Of a DNA stretch of 60,416 bases, positions 34,912 to 43,261 are shown piece by piece (the stretch's first letter is position 1; each line of letters starts with the position of its first letter). The DNA comes from an uncultured bacterium (GTDB lineage: Bacteria > Elusimicrobiota > Elusimicrobia > Elusimicrobiales > Elusimicrobiaceae). The stretch lies in NCBI GenBank assembly GCA_949296525.1, contig CASFOP010000010.1, positions 1 to 60,416 of the forward strand, read 5' to 3'. The notes beneath the pieces were generated by a model, which had not been told where the DNA came from, did no database searches, and was given only the letters and a program-made list of their open reading frames with translations. The position numbers and the translations under genes were made by a program.

Positions 34912-35242
34912 CTGGCGCATTATGTGGGTGATGGCCGTATTTGATTTGCCGACTCAAACTAAAATCCAGCGTAAACGGTACGCCGGATTTCGCAAGCTGC
35001 TCTTGGAGCACGGATTTACCATGATGCAGTTTTCCGTTTATCTGCGTAATATGCCCACCATACACGCCGCACAGGCATTGGTAAAAAGAATCGGCCCTCA
35101 TACCCCGCCGCAGGGAAAATGCGCTTTTGTACTGATTACCGACAAACAATATGGCATGACTAAAAACTTTTATGGCTCCGCCCCTGCGCAGCAAAAAATC
35201 CCCAAAAAGTATGAGCAACTCATACTTTTTGAGGATTTATAA
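34892..35242 (+). CDS. cas2: CRISPR-associated protein Cas2
   Basis: Ferredoxin-fold partner of Cas1, 116 residues. It contains the family start WVMAVFDLPTQTKIQRKRYAGFRKLL, with the conserved Asp after the first strand, then MMQFSVYLRNM. The start overlaps cas1 by 20 nt; an ATG at 34898 is an alternative. The last codons overlap the predicted 3' end of the oppositely read tracrRNA. Confidence 0.94.
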   Translation: MNMKPNSWRIMWVMAVFDLPTQTKIQRKRYAGFRKLLLEHGFTMMQFSVYLRNMPTIHAAQALVKRIGPHTPPQGKCAFVLITDKQYGMTKNFYGSAPAQQKIPKKYEQLILFEDL

Positions 35243-35328
35243 AACGAATAGAAATGGAGATAAACTCCTTTGCGGGTTTTTAAACCCTTGTTACCTAAGT
35301 TGAGGCACAAATAAGAATAAGGTTTTCT
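35240..35328 (-). ncRNA. tracrRNA
   Basis: The - strand at 35290-35323 is complementary to the crRNA form of the repeat in three blocks: an 11-bp upper stem (ACCTTATTCTT), GTGCCT (6 bp), and UAGG plus AAC (7 bp), separated by internal loops as in known repeat:anti-repeat duplexes. Downstream on the - strand follow hairpins GGGTTT/AAACCC (35274-35287) and GGAG/CTCC (35256-35268), then a weak T-rich end. Length about 90 nt. It guides RNase III processing and Cas9 loading. The exact 5' and 3' ends are predictions. Confidence 0.85.
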
Positions 35329-35334
35329 GTAATT

Positions 35335-35364
35335 ATTCTAACAAAAATATTTATTTTTTCGCAA
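35335..35364 (-). promoter_or_regulatory. tracrRNA promoter
   Basis: On the - strand: TTGCGA (35359-35364), an 18-nt spacer ending in TGT, then TAGAAT (35335-35340). Transcription would begin near 35328, just before the anti-repeat. Confidence 0.7.
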
Positions 35365-35379
35365 CTTTTTTCTGTTTAT

Positions 35380-37921
35380 AATATTCTACCTTATTCTTCG
35401 GTGCCTAATAGGAACTCCGGCTCGTTGAAGTAGAAGTTTTCAGCTAATATTCTACCTTATTCTTCGGTGCCTAATAGGAACTTGGGCGGCGTGGCGGTAT
35501 TGTGCTTTGCGAATATTCTACCTTATTCTTCGGTGCCTAATAGGAACGCACCTCTATCATCAGCCCATCTCCTGTATAATATTCTACCTTATTCTTCGGT
35601 GCCTAATAGGAACCAAAACAAAAGGCGGCCTATGGATAAGATAATATTCTACCTTATTCTTCGGTGCCTAATAGGAACTCCCCCGACTCGGCGAAGACCG
35701 AGCCGGAAAATATTCTACCTTATTCTTCGGTGCCTAATAGGAACATATATCGGTTACATCATAAACCATTTTCTAATATTCTACCTTATTCTTCGGTGCC
35801 TAATAGGAACAGAAAGGTCGCGCAGCCGCTGGCGCACGTCAATATTCTACCTTATTCTTCGGTGCCTAATAGGAACTAGGCGGCGAAGATAGTCGTAACC
35901 TCTTTTAATATTCTACCTTATTCTTCGGTGCCTAATAGGAACACGCACCTCAATAGAGAGTAACGGGCTTATAATATTCTACCTTATTCTTCGGTGCCTA
36001 ATAGGAACGAGCGCGGAGTGATGACGCGCGACAAACCCAATATTCTACCTTATTCTTCGGTGCCTAATAGGAACTGCGGAATTGGCCATAAACAGCAGAT
36101 TTTCAATATTCTACCTTATTCTTCGGTGCCTAATAGGAACTAGACCACATAGCATTAAGACCTTGACTGTAATATTCTACCTTATTCTTCGGTGCCTAAT
36201 AGGAACGAAAATATTTTCTTTGTCAAAGAATTGTTGAATATTCTACCTTATTCTTCGGTGCCTAATAGGAACCGCCTCTTTCATACGGGCGCGGGAAAGA
36301 GCAATATTCTACCTTATTCTTCGGTGCCTAATAGGAACTTTTTCGGCCCGCAAGGCGGTGCGCACTTCAATATTCTACCTTATTCTTCGGTGCCTAATAG
36401 GAACTTCCAGGGTCGGAATGAGCAAAGAAGAGCCAATATTCTACCTTATTCTTCGGTGCCTAATAGGAACCGTGTTGGCCGTACGGTAAACGGGCCCCGC
36501 AATATTCTACCTTATTCTTCGGTGCCTAATAGGAACAATAAAAACGCGCTGGCTACTATAAACGAAAATATTCTACCTTATTCTTCGGTGCCTAATAGGA
36601 ACGGAAGTCAGCGACGCCATAGGCGGATACCCAATATTCTACCTTATTCTTCGGTGCCTAATAGGAACGTTGTACCAATATTGCCAAAATTCGCTCTGAA
36701 TATTCTACCTTATTCTTCGGTGCCTAATAGGAACTGGTAATCGGCCGCGCCCACCCCGCGCGTTAATATTCTACCTTATTCTTCGGTGCCTAATAGGAAC
36801 TACTTCCTGCGTGGGGTCATTGTACTTACCAATATTCTACCTTATTCTTCGGTGCCTAATAGGAACAGGTTTTCTAGCGGCAGCCAAAAGCTCTGCAATA
36901 TTCTACCTTATTCTTCGGTGCCTAATAGGAACGAGGTACTCTGCACGCTGGAGCCGAGCGTCAATATTCTACCTTATTCTTCGGTGCCTAATAGGAACGC
37001 ATATTCTTGGTAGGCAAATACTTCATTGAATATTCTACCTTATTCTTCGGTGCCTAATAGGAACTCAAGTTAAATAAAAAAATAAATAACTAAAAATATT
37101 CTACCTTATTCTTCGGTGCCTAATAGGAACCAGTGTCGGGTCTGTATTACTAGCAGTTCGAATATTCTACCTTATTCTTCGGTGCCTAATAGGAACCGCT
37201 TTTTCTTGCTTTTCGCACCGACATAAAATATTCTACCTTATTCTTCGGTGCCTAATAGGAACGGTATGGACGACGGGATGAAGCTAGCGGCCAATATTCT
37301 ACCTTATTCTTCGGTGCCTAATAGGAACCGTGTCGCTGGTTCTATGCGCACCAATATGAATATTCTACCTTATTCTTCGGTGCCTAATAGGAACGTCCGT
37401 GAACGAAGAATTCAGCACGGGCAAATATTCTACCTTATTCTTCGGTGCCTAATAGGAACTATGTTAGCTCCGGCCTTCATGAAACTTCGAATATTCTACC
37501 TTATTCTTCGGTGCCTAATAGGAACGTTCACGTTGCGAAGCTACAAAGTCCGAAAAATATTCTACCTTATTCTTCGGTGCCTAATAGGAACTTTGCGCTT
37601 TCACGTGAGCCGAAAATGCTTAATATTCTACCTTATTCTTCGGTGCCTAATAGGAACCCAACGGTGTGTCCATACGCGCCGAGGTTCAATATTCTACCTT
37701 ATTCTTCGGTGCCTAATAGGAACCAGGAGTGGACGATGCGGATGCTCGACGAAAATATTCTACCTTATTCTTCGGTGCCTAATAGGAACAGCGAGCCACC
37801 TGATTTATAGGTGCGTTATAATATTCTACCTTATTCTTCGGTGCCTAATAGGAACTGTCGATACTTGATGGTTTAGTAGGCAGTGAATATTCTACCTTAT
37901 TCTTCGGTGCCTAATAGAAAC
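35380..37921 (-). CRISPR. CRISPR array, 39 repeats and 38 spacers
   Basis: The repeat is 36 bp, reading on the + strand from AATATTCTACC to CTAATAGGAAC. 38 copies are identical; the rightmost (37886-37921) ends TAGAAAC, one base different. Spacers are 30 bp except two of 29 bp (35614-35642 and 37395-37423). crRNA orientation is the - strand: the repeat then begins GTTCC, pairs with the tracrRNA, and ends in TAGAATATT, a -10-like box that can start transcription inside the next spacer, as in other type II-C arrays. By eye no spacer matches the prophage in this window. Confidence 0.98.
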
Positions 37922-38040
37922 GACACGGGGTGTGCCCCAAACCATAAGGGCCCTTTTTGTTCCTATCAAAAACTACTCCAAGATGGGTAAAGGTATAAAT
38001 AAGCAGAAAACGCCGACGGGTAGCCTAGAACCAATCCAAC
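37922..38040. other. Right flank of CRISPR array
   Basis: 119 bp without a gene or a further repeat copy. A GGGGTGTGCCCC hairpin lies at about 37927-37938. No leader-like promoter is evident. Confidence 0.4.
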
Positions 38041-38044
38041 AAAA

Positions 38045-38068
38045 AAGGCGCCTATCACAAAGCGCCTT
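38045..38068 (-). terminator. Terminator of tRNA-Val
   Basis: AAGGCGC/GCGCCTT stem with TTTTTT on the - strand side (38041-38046). Confidence 0.82.
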
Positions 38069-38074
38069 TTAAAA

Positions 38075-38150
38075 TGGTGGACCGGACAGGACTCGAACCT
38101 GTGACCTCCTGCGTGTAAAGCAGGCGCTCTACCAACTAAGCTACCGATCC
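38075..38150 (-). tRNA. tRNA-Val (anticodon TAC)
   Basis: A 76-nt cloverleaf including an encoded CCA. Acceptor GGATCGG/CCGGTCC (one T-G pair), D arm with AGCTTAGTTGGTAGAGC, anticodon stem CCTGC/GCAGG around TTTACAC, T loop GGTTCGAGTCC. Confidence 0.96.
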
Positions 38151-38197
38151 TAAATCCATTACTATTCTAGCAAATAAATGGCCTATCCTCCAACTCC

Positions 38198-38683
38198 CTA
38201 TTCTTCCACTTTAGGCGTGGTGCGGGCCCACTCTTCAGCTTCCGGGCCCCAGTTGTCTTTTACTTCCTGGGGGATTTTATATAAAAGAGCAATACATTTT
38301 GCGGTTACGGTTCCGTCCGGGAGCTGAATTTCTCCCTCCACCTGTGCCCGGCCCGCGCCGTTTTTTAGCACGCGGCCCACGGCTTTGAGCGGTGTATGGG
38401 TCGGGGTGACTTTTTTGTAAACCACTTCCATTTTCAGTGTAACCATCAAGCGGGTAAAATCATTGGACAACAGCACGGCGCGGCCGGAGGTTTCGTCCAA
38501 AATCGTGGCCACGATGCCCCCGTGCACTACGCCCGGATAAGAGCAATAATCGTCCCCCAACGTAAAAGAGGCTTCCACCTGGTTTTCTTCATAATTGTTG
38601 TACCATTCCATATGCAGGCCCAGCGGGTTTTCCCGCCCGCAGGCAAAACATTTCAGCGAAGTCGGCTGGCGTAATTTTTTCAT
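38198..38683 (-). CDS. PaaI-type hotdog-fold thioesterase
   Basis: The 161 residues have the hotdog signature YPGVVHGGIVATILDETSGRA (around 49-69), where HGG and the Asp of LDE are typical of the acyl-CoA thioesterase active site. A cysteine pair near the N-terminus (CFACG) is also seen in some PaaI-like proteins. It probably hydrolyses acyl- or aryl-CoA; the substrate is unknown. An AAAGGAGAA site precedes the start. Divergent from the CYTH gene. Confidence 0.85.
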   Translation of the reverse strand: MKKLRQPTSLKCFACGRENPLGLHMEWYNNYEENQVEASFTLGDDYCSYPGVVHGGIVATILDETSGRAVLLSNDFTRLMVTLKMEVVYKKVTPTHTPLKAVGRVLKNGAGRAQVEGEIQLPDGTVTAKCIALLYKIPQEVKDNWGPEAEEWARTTPKVEE

Positions 38684-38738
38684 AAATTCTCCTTTTTTTC
38701 ATTATACTTTTTCTCCGCCGCGCCGTCCTTTGGGTTTT

Positions 38739-38747
38739 TGCTACACT
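38739..38747 (+). promoter_or_regulatory. Extended -10 of leaderless CYTH gene
   Basis: TGC-TACACT, 6 nt, then ATG 38754. It decides the start against an upstream ATG at 38595. Confidence 0.6.
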
Positions 38748-38753
38748 GTATAT

Positions 38754-39365
38754 ATGCCACAGGAAAAAGAATTTAAATGGGATGCTTCCGCGCGCGGTGC
38801 TTTTGCCCGTTTTGTGCGTGTTTTGCGGAAAACGGCTGTGGAAATTTTCTCCCCACAGGATTTATCTATAACAGACAGATATTTGGATAATGCACAAGGC
38901 TTTTTTTCCTCCCAAAAAATTGCCTTGCGTATCCGTCGCCAAGGAGATAAGTATGAGGCAACATTCAAAACACGCACGGCCCTGCAAAACGGTTTGGCGT
39001 GCCGTCGGGAAGTAACCAAATCGTTACCAGATGTACGCAGTTTTGCCGCGGCGCGGCGTGCGCTGGAAAACGAACGTTCCTGGGAAGGCATACCTCTAAC
39101 GGGATTGTGTGTGCGTTTTACGCTGCGTAATCGTCGGCGCATTTATAGGGTACATTACGGCGCCGCACAGTGTGAGGCAGCTTTGGACCGTTATGTGATT
39201 GATGCATCGGGCAAACGGCTGGCCCAACGGGAAATAGAGCTGGAATTGAAAAATGGCCCCGAAAAAGATTTTATGGCTTTGGTGCGGGTAGTAAGCGAAC
39301 TATCCGGCCTGCCCCCTGCACGGATTTCCAAGGTTGCCAGCGCGGAAAAGATTTTGCAATCATAA
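38754..39365 (+). CDS. CYTH-domain triphosphatase-like protein
   Basis: The 203 residues show the CYTH tunnel-fold pattern: EKEFKWDA at the N-terminus (the family ExExK motif), paired basic residues in KIALRIRRQGDKYEATFKTR, and the acidic strand QREIELELKNG. Members bind triphosphates with divalent metal (inorganic triphosphatase, thiamine triphosphatase or adenylate cyclase). No CHAD domain is attached. The longer frame would overlap the divergent gene. Activity is inferred as inorganic triphosphatase, moderately sure. Confidence 0.82.
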   Translation: MPQEKEFKWDASARGAFARFVRVLRKTAVEIFSPQDLSITDRYLDNAQGFFSSQKIALRIRRQGDKYEATFKTRTALQNGLACRREVTKSLPDVRSFAAARRALENERSWEGIPLTGLCVRFTLRNRRRIYRVHYGAAQCEAALDRYVIDASGKRLAQREIELELKNGPEKDFMALVRVVSELSGLPPARISKVASAEKILQS

Positions 39366-39390
39366 AATTAGCCTAAACTAACTTTTGGTG

Positions 39391-39415
39391 TGCGCGTTTT
39401 AAACGCGCATTTTTT
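39391..39415 (+). terminator. Terminator after CYTH gene
   Basis: TGCGCGTTT/AAACGCGCA stem followed by TTTTTT. Confidence 0.88.
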
Positions 39416-39602
39416 ATGCATAATCAGAAAATTGTCAATAATTTTTTTTGAAAAAAATAAAAAATATTTTTTATTTTTAATAACGGACTTTTTAAGAAAG
39501 AAAAAAATTTTCTCCGACGGTACAAACGCCCGCGTACGGAGCAGATGAAAATAAAAGGGGGACTTGATTTTTTCAAAAAAATTATTTTTAGACGGAGAAA
39601 TG
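39416..39602. other. AT-rich intergenic tract
   Basis: Long phased A and T runs with no gene. Probably intrinsically curved DNA upstream of the histone-like gene promoter. Confidence 0.45.
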
Positions 39603-39631
39603 TTGATTTTTAAAAAATTTTGTGGTATTAT
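39603..39631 (+). promoter_or_regulatory. Promoter of histone-H1-like gene
   Basis: TTGATT, 17-nt spacer, TATTAT. A leader of about 30 nt with CAGGAGAG leads to ATG 39670. Unlike the leaderless genes it has both hexamers and a ribosome-binding site. Confidence 0.65.
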
Positions 39632-39669
39632 TTTTATGAGGTTAAAACTAATTATCTCAGGAGAGTCAA

Positions 39670-39921
39670 ATGGCTGTTAAAAAAACCGTGAAAAAAACTG
39701 CCGCTAAAAAACCGGCGAAAAAAGTGGCCGTGAAAAAGGCCGCCGTAAAGAAACCGGCGAAAAAGGCCTGCGCCAAAAAAGCATGTGCCAAAAAAGCCTG
39801 CGCCAAAAAAGCGACGAAAAAAGTGGCCGTGAAGAAAGCTGCCGTGAAAAAACCGGCCAAAAAAACCGCCGCTAAAAAGACCACCAAAAAACCGGCGAAA
39901 AAAGTGGCAAAAAAGAAATAA
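39670..39921 (+). CDS. Histone H1-like Lys/Ala-rich DNA-binding protein
   Basis: The 83 residues consist almost only of Lys, Ala, Val, Thr, Pro and Cys, built from KKPAKKVAVKKAAVKKPAKK blocks and three consecutive KACAK units. It resembles chlamydial Hc1/Hc2 and eukaryotic H1 tails, so a nucleoid-compacting role is inferred. The three Cys in the centre are uncommon and could form disulfides or bind metal. An opposite-strand frame of equal length is a composition artefact. Confidence 0.85.
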   Translation: MAVKKTVKKTAAKKPAKKVAVKKAAVKKPAKKACAKKACAKKACAKKATKKVAVKKAAVKKPAKKTAAKKTTKKPAKKVAKKK

Positions 39922-39938
39922 ATAATTTAGTACCCAAC

Positions 39939-39969
39939 ACCCGCCTTTCCACCGAAAGGCGGGTTTTTA
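39939..39969 (+). terminator. Terminator after H1-like gene
   Basis: Perfect 11-bp stem ACCCGCCTTTC/GAAAGGCGGGT followed by TTTTATTTT. Confidence 0.9.
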
Positions 39970-40133
39970 TTTTATGGGAGGGCAAAATTTTATTTTGAAA
40001 GAAGATTTCTGCCGCTTCGGTTAAAAAAGCTGCTAAAAGCCTTTGAATCAAACAAAGTATTTTGACAATAAATTTATAAGGAGGGGTGTTTTATTCTTGC
40101 AGCAGATAATTAACTTTATTTCAGGAGATGCTT

Positions 40134-41105
40134 ATGGTACGACTATTATCCTTCCTATTTGTGTTTTTCTGTGCGGCGGGTTTTGCCCAGGCCGCCGACA
40201 GGCAGATTAACCCGCAGGCCAAATCATTTAAATACAGCACCCCGATTGAAAAAGAACGGCCGGAGCTGGACGACGAAACCAAACGTCTGATTGCCGCGTA
40301 CCGGAAAAACCCGACGCAGCAAAACTATGAGGCTTTGCGGCAAAAAGTGGCTGAAAATTACGATGAAGTGGTAGCGCGTAAAAAGGCCAAACTGGAAGAG
40401 TTGAAACAAACGGCCAAACATCAATCCAAAATAGATGAAATGCAGGAAATTGTGGACGAAATGCTGGCTGACAGGGAAAACCGTATTAATCAAACTATGA
40501 ACCGCTTTACTGACGCGCGCATGAGGCCCGGCGCGCGGGAAAACAAAGACGGCTATCTGCCTGTTCTCGGCGCGGCCCAGAATGTATTTATTGCTTATAC
40601 GCCGGTTACCAACGCCGAATATGCCCGTTTTGTTAAAGACAGCGGGCATAAAGCGCCCAAAAATTGGGAAAACAGCTCCGTGCCCGAAGGAAAAGAAAAT
40701 TATCCCGTAACCTATGTGTCTTATGCCGATGCCGCGGCATATGCCACCTGGCTGGGCAGCAAAGAAGGAGCCGTCTATCGTTTACCGACGGAAAAAGAAT
40801 GGGAACTGGCCGCCGGACACATGCCCAAAGACGCGGATATGAACTGCGCGGAAGGCAAGGGCCTGCCCCCCGTGAACGCTTACGCGAAGACGCTTTCCGC
40901 CTCCGGTGCCGTGGATATGTGGGGCAATGTGTGGGAATGGACTTCCACTGTCAGAACGTCCTCTTCCACCGCCAAAACCCAGGCGGTAAAAGGCGGGGCC
41001 TGGTCCTCGGCACGGACGGATTGCCGCACCGAAAACCGCGCCGAAAGCCGCAACCCGAATCAGGGATATGATACGGTCGGGTTCCGGTTGGTTAAGGAAA
41101 AATAG
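40134..41105 (+). CDS. SUMF1/FGE-sulfatase-domain exported protein
   Basis: The 323 residues have a signal peptide (LLSFLFVFFCAAGFAQA), then a charged helical segment to about residue 135. The C-terminal formylglycine-generating-enzyme-like fold has FIAYTPVTNAEYARFV, YPVTYVSYADAAAYATWLG, YRLPTEKEWELAAG, GNVWEWTS and VKGGAWSS. In bacteria such domains are often non-catalytic binding modules; I do not see the active-site Cys pair of true FGE, so enzymatic activity is doubtful. ATG 40134 has AGGAGA at good spacing; 40128 is an alternative. Confidence 0.88.
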   Translation: MVRLLSFLFVFFCAAGFAQAADRQINPQAKSFKYSTPIEKERPELDDETKRLIAAYRKNPTQQNYEALRQKVAENYDEVVARKKAKLEELKQTAKHQSKIDEMQEIVDEMLADRENRINQTMNRFTDARMRPGARENKDGYLPVLGAAQNVFIAYTPVTNAEYARFVKDSGHKAPKNWENSSVPEGKENYPVTYVSYADAAAYATWLGSKEGAVYRLPTEKEWELAAGHMPKDADMNCAEGKGLPPVNAYAKTLSASGAVDMWGNVWEWTSTVRTSSSTAKTQAVKGGAWSSARTDCRTENRAESRNPNQGYDTVGFRLVKEK

Positions 41106-41122
41106 GATTGTTGTGTTAAATA

Positions 41123-41155
41123 AAAAATATACCCGGGGTGCCGGGTATATTTTTG
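41123..41155. terminator. Bidirectional terminator
   Basis: ATATACCCGG/CCGGGTATAT stem flanked by A and T runs between convergent genes. Confidence 0.82.
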
Positions 41156-41207
41156 TATGTAGAGAAAAACATCGGCAGGGGTTGGGGATATTTCGCTTTT
41201 GGCAAAG

Positions 41208-42131
41208 TTACAGCGGCTGTTTGAAGTCATCTCCTATAATAATGCGCACGTCGCAAATGGCCGTACCCTGTTTTTCCGATTCAATCTCGTTGTTGACACC
41301 GATGGCGCGCGTGAGCTGTTTAATTTGCGCCAGGCGGCCGGTATAGTCCACAATGCGTGTTTTCTTTTGATGTGGGCCGGGGTAATTGTCATATTGCAGC
41401 ACGTCCACGCGCAGCAGGCCTTTTTGGCTTTGGTCGCGCAGGTACTGCGTCAGTTCCAGGGCGGCCCCTTTTTTGCCGGCCCCGTTTAAAATTTCCACCG
41501 TCAGCGGCCTGTCCTTTACGGCCAGCGGTGCGCGGTCTTCCACAGGGTCGGGGATATGATCCTTGGGGACGGCGGCAGGTTCAGGCTTTTTCGTGCGCGG
41601 TTTTTCACCGGCGGTGCGTACGGTGAAATCAGATAGTTCCATGCGGCTCATTTCCATGGCCAAAAGCAGAACTTCTGCCGGATTTAAATTGGTGCGTTTG
41701 TCATGAAGCGCAGCGACATATTCCCATGCGGCCCTGGCCGCCAAAAGCGGGTTGTAACGCCAGGATTGCAGGGCATGCTTGAATTCCTCCCAATATTCGG
41801 CGCGTTTTAATGTGCGCGGCGCATAATAACGCAGCTGGGCGGGCTCTATGGCGGCAGACGCAAAAAGGTCCGCCGCGTTGTCAGCCAGGTCTTTGGGCGT
41901 TTTGCGCCGTTTGACGGTGGTCAGTACGCTTTTATGTGTGGCGGGATTGTAGGAAAAAGTCATGGCGGGCTGCGTCAGTACGGCTATGTAAACGGTTTTG
42001 TCCTGGCGTTGCGCCAGCGTGCGGGCGATGACGGAGTGAAACTGGGCATAAGCGGCCCAGCCCGTCAGCGCGAGCAATAGCACCAGCAGCAGCCGGCCTG
42101 TCAGGCGGCGCATTTTACCAGGTGATTCCAT
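41208..42131 (-). CDS. LytR_C-domain membrane-anchored protein
   Basis: The 307 residues have one N-terminal membrane helix (LLLVLLLALTGWAAY), a helical middle, a Pro/Lys linker, and a C-terminal LytR_C domain with LTVEILNGAGKKGAALELTQ and DVRIIIGDDF. This domain accompanies cell-envelope LytR proteins; alone its role is unclear. It overlaps the end of the nadD-yqeK gene by 31 nt, so they are one operon. Start 42131 or 42113 cannot be decided. Confidence 0.82.
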   Translation of the reverse strand: MESPGKMRRLTGRLLLVLLLALTGWAAYAQFHSVIARTLAQRQDKTVYIAVLTQPAMTFSYNPATHKSVLTTVKRRKTPKDLADNAADLFASAAIEPAQLRYYAPRTLKRAEYWEEFKHALQSWRYNPLLAARAAWEYVAALHDKRTNLNPAEVLLLAMEMSRMELSDFTVRTAGEKPRTKKPEPAAVPKDHIPDPVEDRAPLAVKDRPLTVEILNGAGKKGAALELTQYLRDQSQKGLLRVDVLQYDNYPGPHQKKTRIVDYTGRLAQIKQLTRAIGVNNEIESEKQGTAICDVRIIIGDDFKQPL

Positions 42132-43234
42132 AATTCAATCCCCACGGGGCAAAGCCATTTCTGGCTGTCAATGGTAAACCAAAGTTTGCGGTTGGCGGCA
42201 TAGAGCAGGGCCTTTTCCAAATCCTGCATGGCCAGCGTGCGGATCACAAAGGCGTCTTTATACTTGCGGTCTTTGGAAGAAATGTCCGCCACGAATAAAA
42301 TTTTGCTCAGCGTGCTCATGTGCAGGCTGCCCAGCGTGTGTTCGGATATGGCGTTTAATACGTCTTTGTCTTTTATGCCGAACTCATGGCGTGCCAGCCA
42401 GGCCGATACATACGAGTGAAGCAGAGCAGGCTCAAAACGGCAAATATCTTCAAAATACGGCACTTTGATTTTATAGTCTTTGCAAAAAGCGATAAGCTCC
42501 GTGCCGGAAAACCCTTTACCCGCATCATGCAGGATGCCCGCCTGTACAGCTTTTTCCACGGGGACATCGTAAATATCGCTCAGCACCGCGCACAGTTCGG
42601 CCACTTTGACCGAATGCAGGTAGCGGTTGGGCTTTAAATGGGCTTTCAGCCAGCGATGCACTTCAAAGCCGTATAAATCGTTTTTTAAAATCACTTTGGC
42701 TACGGCTTCCGGCACCTTGTCGGTGGGCACGCTGCCGCTGGCCAGTACATGGGCGCGTACGCGGGTGGAAGACATTTTAGGGAAAGTGCCCGGCAGAAAA
42801 ACATGGCGGAAATCGGCCTTGTGTTCGGAAAATCCTTTGCGCCGGCCCGCCACCACGGTGGCATGCTTGAAAATATATTCGGGGTTTTTCCACGCGTGCA
42901 GGTCGTTTAAACAATCTGTGCCCACCAGCAGGTAAATTTCGGGGTTGTCATAGCGCTGGCGCAGGTACTGCACCAGCTGGTAGGAATAGGTTTTACCGCC
43001 GCGTTTAAGCTCATAATCGTCAAAAATAATATTTTTTCCAAGCGGTGCAAAAGCGGCTTTGGCCATTTGCATGCGTACTTTAAAGGGAGTGGGGGATTTG
43101 GCCTTAAACGGGGAATGATAAGCCGGCACGACATGGGCCGCGTCGGGCTTAATTACCTGCAAGGCTTTTTTGAGTACGGCCACATGGCCTTTGTGTACGG
43201 GGTCAAAGCTGCCCCCGAAAACCAAAATTTTCAT
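42101..43234 (-). CDS. nadD: NadD-YqeK fusion: nicotinate-nucleotide adenylyltransferase plus HD hydrolase
   Basis: The 377 residues fuse two enzymes. Residues 1-190 are NadD: VFGGSFDPVHKGHV (nucleotidyltransferase motif), VGTDCLNDL and the C-terminal SSTRVRAH motif, making nicotinate adenine dinucleotide. Residues 195-377 are a YqeK-type HD domain (RYLHSVKVAELC, QAGILHDAGKGF, SEHTLGS, LFVADISS), known elsewhere to cleave Ap4A symmetrically. The two are usually adjacent genes, so the fusion is plausible and supported by one uninterrupted frame. Start from TATAAT plus 6 nt. Confidence 0.95.
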   Translation of the reverse strand: MKILVFGGSFDPVHKGHVAVLKKALQVIKPDAAHVVPAYHSPFKAKSPTPFKVRMQMAKAAFAPLGKNIIFDDYELKRGGKTYSYQLVQYLRQRYDNPEIYLLVGTDCLNDLHAWKNPEYIFKHATVVAGRRKGFSEHKADFRHVFLPGTFPKMSSTRVRAHVLASGSVPTDKVPEAVAKVILKNDLYGFEVHRWLKAHLKPNRYLHSVKVAELCAVLSDIYDVPVEKAVQAGILHDAGKGFSGTELIAFCKDYKIKVPYFEDICRFEPALLHSYVSAWLARHEFGIKDKDVLNAISEHTLGSLHMSTLSKILFVADISSKDRKYKDAFVIRTLAMQDLEKALLYAANRKLWFTIDSQKWLCPVGIELWNHLVKCAA

Positions 43235-43240
43235 AGTCTT

Positions 43241-43249
43241 ATTATAACA
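43241..43249 (-). promoter_or_regulatory. Extended -10 of leaderless nadD
   Basis: On the - strand TGT-TATAAT, 6 nt, then ATG 43234. Confidence 0.6.
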
Positions 43250-43261
43250 CTTTGTGCAAGA

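Noticed and set aside
35467..37868. Several open frames of 70-206 codons across the CRISPR array
   Set aside because: Repeat plus spacer is 66 bp, a multiple of three, so the repeat reads open in frame again and again. The frames break at the 29-bp spacers. They are artefacts.
37957..37965. GTTCCTAT right of the array as an extra repeat piece
   Set aside because: Only eight bases match the start of the inverted repeat sequence; chance is likely.
39666..39887. A 73-codon - strand frame rich in Phe and Ala
   Set aside because: Mirror image of the Lys/Ala repeats of the H1-like gene; no start signal.
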